Origin: CBDIDH01 sp965277595
GTDB lineage: Bacteria; Planctomycetota; Planctomycetia; Isosphaerales; Isosphaeraceae
Direction of reading: 5' to 3'
Length of the DNA: 64,000 bases
Assembly: GCA_965277595.1 (NCBI GenBank)
Contig: CBDIDH010000001.1
Location: 124,001-188,000, forward strand
Below are positions 59,316 to 64,000 of the stretch, in pieces. The number at the start of each line of letters is the position of its first letter. The stretch's first letter is position 1. A program made the translations under genes and the position numbers. The notes under the pieces are model-generated. The model was not told the origin of the DNA and did no database searches. It saw nothing but the letters and a program-made list of their open reading frames with translations.

Positions 59316-60023
59316 TTATCCATCGTTGGGCGACGAATCGAACTCCGTGACGACGGCCCGCTTGATCGTGATGCTCGTGGGGAGATCGGTGTCGTTTTCT
59401 TCTTCTGCCTCGGTTTCGAGACGCTTCTGTTGCACCAGGCTTTTTATCGCTCTCATGCAGAGCCGTCCGACAGGTGCGTTTTCTCCGAGTACACCCAGTA
59501 GCCTCGACGCCGCCTTGGCCTGGACCTCGTTGTCGGTGCTGACGTTCGGCTTCAGGGTGGCGGGATACTGCTTGCCGTTGGCAGATGTCCTCTTCTCGAA
59601 CCGCAGAATTTCTCTGGTAGCCTCCAGCTTCCGCCGGATGGCTACGACGGTTCGGTGATTGACCGCCGTCTTTGCCGCCATACGGCGGTCTGACTCCTCG
59701 GGTCTCTGTTTCAACTCCCAGGCGATCAGTTCACTTACCTGGGCCTGGGTCAGATGCCGGCGGTACAGGTTGACGGCGAGCCGCAGGTCGGCCCGGTCAT
59801 CCTCAGTCAAGCGACCGCCGACGATCTTCGGGCAAGCGAGGCCGTGCTTCTGGGCGATGGCGAGCCGGACTCGGCCGTCGATCACCTCGCCGTCGTGGGC
59901 GACGAGGATCGGCACCATGACGTCCCGACGGAGGATGTCGCCTTCGAGGACGCTGCAAAGATCGGGTGAGGCCGGCGGGAGTGCTCGCTGAGAAGAAGCT
60001 ATCGGGGCTGATGTCGTCTTCAA
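59316..60023 (-). CDS. ParB-like partition/regulator protein
   Basis: The start is uncertain; TTG 60023 is the only in-frame start and has no strong ribosome site. The N-terminal ParB/Srx fold is clear: ALPPASPDLCSVLEGDILRR with VPILVAHDGEVIDGRVRLAI. A helix-turn-helix follows (LTQAQVSELIAWELKQRPEE, RMAAKTAVNHRTVVAIRRKL), then SANGKQYPATLK as in many plasmid ParB proteins. After the stop a -1 frame continues with protein-like sequence to 59212 (RWISYGREVVGVGADPLVVK), so the 3' end may be frameshifted. It is divergent from the ATPase at 60334. Confidence 0.75.
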   Translation of the reverse strand: MKTTSAPIASSQRALPPASPDLCSVLEGDILRRDVMVPILVAHDGEVIDGRVRLAIAQKHGLACPKIVGGRLTEDDRADLRLAVNLYRRHLTQAQVSELIAWELKQRPEESDRRMAAKTAVNHRTVVAIRRKLEATREILRFEKRTSANGKQYPATLKPNVSTDNEVQAKAASRLLGVLGENAPVGRLCMRAIKSLVQQKRLETEAEEENDTDLPTSITIKRAVVTEFDSSPNDG

Positions 60024-60168
60024 GGGATGGTCGTTGGTCGCCGGCCGTGATGAATCCGCAAGTAGGCCATTCCTGCGTCACCTGGCTGGGGTCGATTCCC
60101 CGGTTGCTCGGTTCGGAAGGGCGACCAGCACGGGACCGCTAGCGGAAATCTTAGCCCCGTCACTCGGC

Positions 60169-60271
60169 TTGTAAATCAACCGGCCGGGCGACGGACTCGT
60201 GCGGTCGTGAGCCCAACGGGGAAGCTCCACGAGGACGGGCCGCACGAGAGCTTTGGAAAACCGATTTACAA
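60169..60271. promoter_or_regulatory. Nested inverted repeats between ParB-like and ATPase genes
   Basis: Two 9-bp inverted repeats share nearly one centre at about 60221: TTGTAAATC (60169-60177) with GATTTACAA (60263-60271), and CTCGTGCGG (60196-60204) with CCGCACGAG (60240-60248). GAGC/GCTC lies inside. This ~100-bp dyad could be a partition site, origin or shared operator. Confidence 0.55.
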
Positions 60272-60333
60272 CCGGATATCCAGGACTAGAATGCCGGCCT
60301 CCCTCCAACGATACACCACAGAGGAACTGAACG

Positions 60334-61248
60334 ATGCCGGCTTCCACCCTTTTCGCAGACCATGACGCCCTCGAAGGCTTCGAGAAGTGGCGTACGTTGC
60401 TACGTACCAGGACGCTCTCCGTCGCCCGCCGCTACCAGACGGGGGCGTACGTCTGCGGGCGACCGGGCACGGGCAAGACCCACACGGTCCTGGAAGCGAT
60501 CGACGCCGAGAGGCTTCCCCGGATCTACCGCAACTCGTCCATGAGCGCCAACGGCCTCTGGGAGGAGCTTGAGGCCAACCCGGAGAGCACGCTCATCCTG
60601 GACGACATCTCCAACCTCTTCACGTACAAGCGGGCTCTCCAGGTTTTGCTCGCCGCCCTGGGGGGCCGCCCCGGCGAGCCCCGGCCCGTGACCTACAGCA
60701 TCAAGGGGACGAAGAAGGAGTTCATGTACAACGGCGGCATCATCGCCATCAGCAACCTGCCGCTGAAGCGTGACCCGCTGGCCACCGCCCTTTCGTCCCG
60801 AGTGCCGCCCCTGGACTTCGAGCCGACCGACGAGATGGTGCGGGCCTTCATGATCGCCGAGGCCGAGAAGGGATACTTCGACCTGAGCCCCGAAGAATGC
60901 CTGGAGGTGGTGGGCTTCGTCATCGAGGAGAGCTATCGGAGCGAGTACCGGCTCGACCTTAGGTACATGATCCGGGGGTGGCAGGACCGAAGGATGTGGC
61001 GGCACGGCCACGCCGAGAGCGACTGGCGTGACCTGATCCGCTCGGGGATGCGGCGGATCACCGTGGAGGAGATGGAGGAGCCGGTCGGCAGGGCCGAGAA
61101 GACGAGGGTGAAGCAGGAGATCGCCGCCCGCCTTTATGAGGAGTTCCCCGACGATAAGGCGACGAGGGATGCGGAGTGGAGGAAGCTCACGGGCGACTCG
61201 CCGTGGTCGATGTACCGGCACATCCGGCGGGCACTAGGGCGGGAGTAA
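60334..61248 (+). CDS. P-loop ATPase (AAA/DnaC-like) divergent from the ParB-like gene
   Basis: The product is 304 residues. Walker A is GRPGTGKTHT (~43-52), Walker B LILDDISNLF (~89-98), then sensor-like GGIIAISNLPLKRDPLATAL with an arginine in LSSRVPPLDF. The C-terminal third is helical with DLRYMIRGWQDRRMWRHGHA. It is probably a helicase-loader or segregation ATPase of the element; it is not a deviant-Walker ParA. The start ATG 60334 follows GAGGAACTGAACG. Confidence 0.75.
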   Translation: MPASTLFADHDALEGFEKWRTLLRTRTLSVARRYQTGAYVCGRPGTGKTHTVLEAIDAERLPRIYRNSSMSANGLWEELEANPESTLILDDISNLFTYKRALQVLLAALGGRPGEPRPVTYSIKGTKKEFMYNGGIIAISNLPLKRDPLATALSSRVPPLDFEPTDEMVRAFMIAEAEKGYFDLSPEECLEVVGFVIEESYRSEYRLDLRYMIRGWQDRRMWRHGHAESDWRDLIRSGMRRITVEEMEEPVGRAEKTRVKQEIAARLYEEFPDDKATRDAEWRKLTGDSPWSMYRHIRRALGRE

Positions 61249-61288
61249 TTGGCAGCTTGGCGGTAGTTGCGAATCGCCAAGCTGCCAA
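61249..61288 (+). terminator. Perfect 14-bp inverted repeat after the ATPase gene
   Basis: TTGGCAGCTTGGCG (61249-61262) and CGCCAAGCTGCCAA (61275-61288) form a strong hairpin directly after the stop. It lacks a T-run on the plus strand, so a recombination or replication role cannot be excluded. The rest of 61289-61545 shows nothing else. Confidence 0.6.
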
Positions 61289-61545
61289 ATCATGCTGTCA
61301 TCGAAGACGCCGTGACGGGAGGTAGACCCGTGACTGCTCGGTCGTATCCGTAGAAACCACCATTTTTTCGTAAGCTTTCCCCGGGGGATTGTGACTCCCG
61401 AATCTAAAAGATGTCGAGTTTGGAGAGATCGACTGCCATCACATCCAAGGACCCTCAAGACCCGTTCACGAGAGACTCGGCGCACCTACAATATGCTCGG
61501 CGGGCAATTCTGTTAGCGGCATCAACGATCGCCGTAAACGATCGC

Positions 61546-62046
61546 TCAATCTCCGTCTGCCGGACGTTGCCGATCTCTCGGCCTCATCGCATGGAAGAGG
61601 TCGTCCAGCCGATCGGCGGGCGTATCCGGGTCCGGGACATCGATGCGGTTGCCCATGTCCTCCCAGAACTCGTCCTCCCAAATCGGGGTCATCGTGCCTT
61701 GAATCCTCTCGGCGACGGCGAGCATCTGCTTGATCCCTTCGATCACTCGCTGCCACTCACCGTACTCTCGCTTGATTGTCACCATCATCCGTCCGAAGTC
61801 TTTCTGGCTTCCCATGAATAGAGTCTGCTCGAATCGGATCTTGTCAACCCGCTCGTTGAACTCCGCATCGACGTGCGGCAGGAGCTTATCCACCGTAGAG
61901 AGGTTCAAGGTCGTACCGGCATTCATGAACTTGGAAATCTGGGCTTGAGCGACTCCCGATCGCTTCGCCAACTGCGCATGGGAAAGTCCGGTAGCCTTGA
62001 TTCGTTCTCGCAGCCACTCCGTCAAATGGCCTCTAAGCTGATCCAT
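61546..62046 (-). CDS. XRE-family HTH regulator (166 aa)
   Basis: ATG 62046 has AGGAG upstream. The N-terminal HTH is clear (LRERIKATGLSHAQLAKRSG, VAQAQISKFMNAGTTLNLST). The C-terminal ~100 residues are helical and acidic (FWEDMGNRIDVPDPDTP), possibly for ligand or partner binding. Confidence 0.85.
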   Translation of the reverse strand: MDQLRGHLTEWLRERIKATGLSHAQLAKRSGVAQAQISKFMNAGTTLNLSTVDKLLPHVDAEFNERVDKIRFEQTLFMGSQKDFGRMMVTIKREYGEWQRVIEGIKQMLAVAERIQGTMTPIWEDEFWEDMGNRIDVPDPDTPADRLDDLFHAMRPRDRQRPADGD

Positions 62047-62244
62047 GAGTCATGTCTCCTGGCCCGAGTTTCTCTTTGAGATAGAATACCTCTCACGCCA
62101 CTGAAAAGCTAGCTATTCGTTTTGCACTTGGACCGAGTGGCGATAGAATTTTGGAGTCGATGACCAAGTTCTCACATGGGCGTTCACCCGAACGCTCTTG
62201 AGAATGGACTTCTTGAAGGTTCAGCCATAGACGGAGGAACTGCC

Positions 62245-63048
62245 ATGAGCGAAATCTCGACCATCGAATGGACCGACGCCACCTGGAACCCCGTCCGGGG
62301 TTGCACGAAGATCAGCCCCGGCTGCAAGCACTGCTACGCCGAGACCTTCGCCGAGCGGTTCCGGGGCGTCCCAGACCACCCCTACGAACAGGGCTTCGAC
62401 CTGCGACTCGTGCCCGAGAAACTCGCCGAGCCCCTCCGTTGGACGAAGCCGAAGATGATCTTCGTCAACTCAATGAGCGACTTGTTCCAAGAAGACGTAC
62501 CCGACGATTACATCGAGGCGGTCGTCGGGGTCATGAGGACGGCGAACTGGCACACGTTCCAGATCCTCACCAAGCGCTCGGAGCGGATGCGGGATCTGCT
62601 CCAGTCCAAACTGCGTGAGGCCGCCGAGGAGTCGCACATCTGGTGGGGCGTCAGCGTGGAGGACCGGAAATATGGCCTTCCCCGGATCGACCACCTGCGA
62701 GCGGCACCGGCGACCATGAGGTTCTTGTCGGTCGAGCCTCTCCTCGAAGACATCGGCACGATCGATTTACGTGGAATCGGCTGGGTGATCGTGGGCGGGG
62801 AAAGCGGGCACGGTGCCCGCCCGATGGACTCAGCTTGGGTTTGCTCGATCAAGGATCAGTGCGAGGCCGCTTCGGTCCCCTTCTTCTTCAAGCAATGGGG
62901 CGGCGACCGCAAGTCGAAGACCGGGCGTCAACTGGACGGACAGACTTATGACGAGATGCCCGGCGGGAGCGACCGACCGAGACCGACCCAGAAGGTGCGC
63001 CGACAGATGATCTCGGCCTTCGAGCCGATCAGGGCCTCGTTCGAGTGA
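62245..63048 (+). CDS. Phage Gp37/Gp68-family (DUF5131) protein
   Basis: ATG 62245 has GGAGG 8 nt upstream; the upstream in-frame ATG at 62176 lacks a site. The 267-residue product has the family marks STIEWTDATWNPVRGCTKIS, GCKHCYAETFAERF, FVNSMSDLFQEDVPDDYIEA, TFQILTKRSERM and VGGESGHGARPMD. The cysteines in CTKISPGCKHCYAE resemble a metal or iron-sulfur site and are part of the three-Cys group. The role is unknown; the family is typical of prophages and mobile elements. Confidence 0.9.
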   Translation: MSEISTIEWTDATWNPVRGCTKISPGCKHCYAETFAERFRGVPDHPYEQGFDLRLVPEKLAEPLRWTKPKMIFVNSMSDLFQEDVPDDYIEAVVGVMRTANWHTFQILTKRSERMRDLLQSKLREAAEESHIWWGVSVEDRKYGLPRIDHLRAAPATMRFLSVEPLLEDIGTIDLRGIGWVIVGGESGHGARPMDSAWVCSIKDQCEAASVPFFFKQWGGDRKSKTGRQLDGQTYDEMPGGSDRPRPTQKVRRQMISAFEPIRASFE

Positions 63049-63266
63049 GGACCGGGTAGTCGCATACGGCTTTCCGTCTCCCGGAGCCGGCTCGAATGCG
63101 GGCCGACCAAACGTATTCGGCGGGGGCCGATCGCCTGCCGCCGGATGACCAAGAAGACGATCCGCACGATGCGGGTCGTCCCCGTCGAAGGTGCGTCCCG
63201 TCAAGGACGGCTGGGGGCACCGCCAAGGACCCACGTCGGGTCCCCTGACACCAAGGAGCTTTGAGC

Positions 63267-63677
63267 ATGAATGACGAACCGCCGCTGAATTTCACTGTCG
63301 GGAAGCCGCCGTTGGGGAGTTCAGGCGAGCCGGCCGGATTTCAAGCCCTGCCGCTGATCACCGGAGGTACGCCCGAGCAGATCCACGAGGCCGAGGCGAT
63401 CAGGGCGAAGATCCTCCCCGAATTCGACGGGGCCGCCGACCGTCATGCGGAGATGATTGCCAACACATTCCCCGACGCCTCGTCCGAAGGGAGCGCCGAG
63501 ATGAACTCGGCGGCCGTCGCCGGGATCGCCGAGGTCAGGGACCGTTGGCTGTCCCGGACGTCGGCCGACTGGTGGATCAAGCGACGGGGGCAGTCACCGA
63601 TCAACGAGATCAACGATGCGGTCAAGGCGAGCATCTTAGCCGCCGCCAGGGCCTCGGCAGCCGGTCGCAATCGCTGA
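63267..63677 (+). CDS. Hypothetical protein (136 aa)
   Basis: ATG 63267 has AAGGAG 9 nt upstream. The product has a Pro/Gly-rich start (PPLNFTVGKPPLGSSGEPAG) and a helical second half (PEQIHEAEAIRAKILPEFDG, INEINDAVKASILAAARASA). No family recognised. A strong terminator follows. Confidence 0.65.
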   Translation: MNDEPPLNFTVGKPPLGSSGEPAGFQALPLITGGTPEQIHEAEAIRAKILPEFDGAADRHAEMIANTFPDASSEGSAEMNSAAVAGIAEVRDRWLSRTSADWWIKRRGQSPINEINDAVKASILAAARASAAGRNR

Positions 63678-63692
63678 GCCACAGCGTTGGAG

Positions 63693-63717
63693 CCCCGGCC
63701 CGAAGCTCGGGCCGGGG
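63693..63717 (+). terminator. Perfect 11-bp stem terminator
   Basis: CCCCGGCCCGA (63693-63703) pairs with TCGGGCCGGGG (63707-63717) across AGC, then TCTCCGT. It lies 15 bp after the stop at 63677. Confidence 0.7.
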
Positions 63718-63945
63718 TCTCCGTGCGTGTGGCTTACGGCCCCCGACACTCGCTCCACAGTCTGGACTGGATCGAGCCCTACTGGACCGGAGGAGGCCCG
63801 ACCCACGGGCAACAGCCCCCAGTGACGCTCGTTAAGTGATCATTGGCCAGTCAAGGACTGCCGTTCCCAGGGGACTAAGGTCGTGATGTGGCTAAGGTTA
63901 CTTAATGACGGCCACTGCAAGTGAATTTTTTATCGGAGCGATCAC

Positions 63946-64000
63946 ATGTCGAAAAAGGGCAAGCAAGCGACCTGGAATGAGCAGTTCGAGAGGTACAAAG
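63946..64000 (+). CDS. Start of a gene running off the right edge
   Basis: ATG 63946 has GGAG 8 nt upstream and the frame MSKKGKQATWNEQFERYK is open to the end of the window. The length is too short to assign. Confidence 0.6.
   Translation, partial: MSKKGKQATWNEQFERYK

Noticed and set aside
63145..63264. 39-codon plus-strand ORF (MTKKTIRTMRVVPVEGAS) before the 63.3 kb gene
   Set aside because: No ribosome site and a weak, short sequence; it ends over the ribosome site of the next gene.

Overview
The window looks like a planctomycete chromosome or megaplasmid, most likely from the Isosphaeraceae/Gemmataceae group. The evidence is high GC with planctomycete-typical proteins: an ECF sigma factor fused to a membrane segment and a TIGR03067-type tail, long TPR and PDZ proteins, and small membrane proteins with the F-x-I-R-x-L-L start. 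No rRNA, tRNA, CRISPR array or recognisable insertion sequence was seen.

Layout. 0-11.4 kb looks like ordinary chromosome: an M61 peptidase, a TPR/PDZ membrane protein, a GH26-like glycosidase, a zinc-ribbon membrane protein divergent from an XRE regulator, and the ECF sigma factor. 11.7-15.2 kb is a DUF1257 (Ycf35-like) / DUF2997 / AAA ATPase (Ycf46-like) operon followed by two conserved small-operon genes. 15.2-28.4 kb is mixed accessory DNA: a PPP-family phosphatase, a J-domain protein, a probable archaeo-eukaryotic-type primase, a MarR regulator with a ferredoxin/SCP2 fusion gene and matching operators, a TPR lipoprotein-like protein and a PAPS-reductase-like protein. 28.4-38.4 kb is a conflict (defence) island. 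Six consecutive genes each start with the same ~80-residue winged-helix-like domain, fused in turn to eight membrane helices, a GTPase (interrupted by a stop), a caspase-like protease, an unknown helical domain, a TIR domain and a STAND NTPase/FGE-sulfatase giant. 40.5-48.3 kb is an array of small, mostly single-gene minus-strand units including an ArdC-type anti-restriction protein. Many have their own terminator and an identical 16-nt upstream motif. 48.7-54 kb holds a DnaQ-like exonuclease, a DUF4365 nuclease-like protein and a HEPN/ApeA-like protein. 54-64 kb holds a probable family-A-like polymerase, several small and partly broken genes, a ParB-like protein divergent from a P-loop ATPase across a nested palindrome, an XRE regulator and a phage Gp37/Gp68 (DUF5131) protein.

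How it fits together. The motif GAG-N5-G(C/A)ACCCTG occurs at least 12 times, always upstream of genes. It links the 11.7-15 kb operons with the 40-48 kb array as one probable regulon. Primase, polymerase, partition-like and ArdC genes suggest that much of the region is, or derives from, a plasmid or integrative element that carries defence cargo. The strongest candidate for an undescribed system is the shared-adaptor island at 28.4-38.4 kb; the second is the motif-defined regulon.

Several genes carry single frameshifts or in-frame stops (25.4, 30.0, 56.1, 57.4, 59.3 kb). These may be real decay or assembly errors and should be checked against reads.
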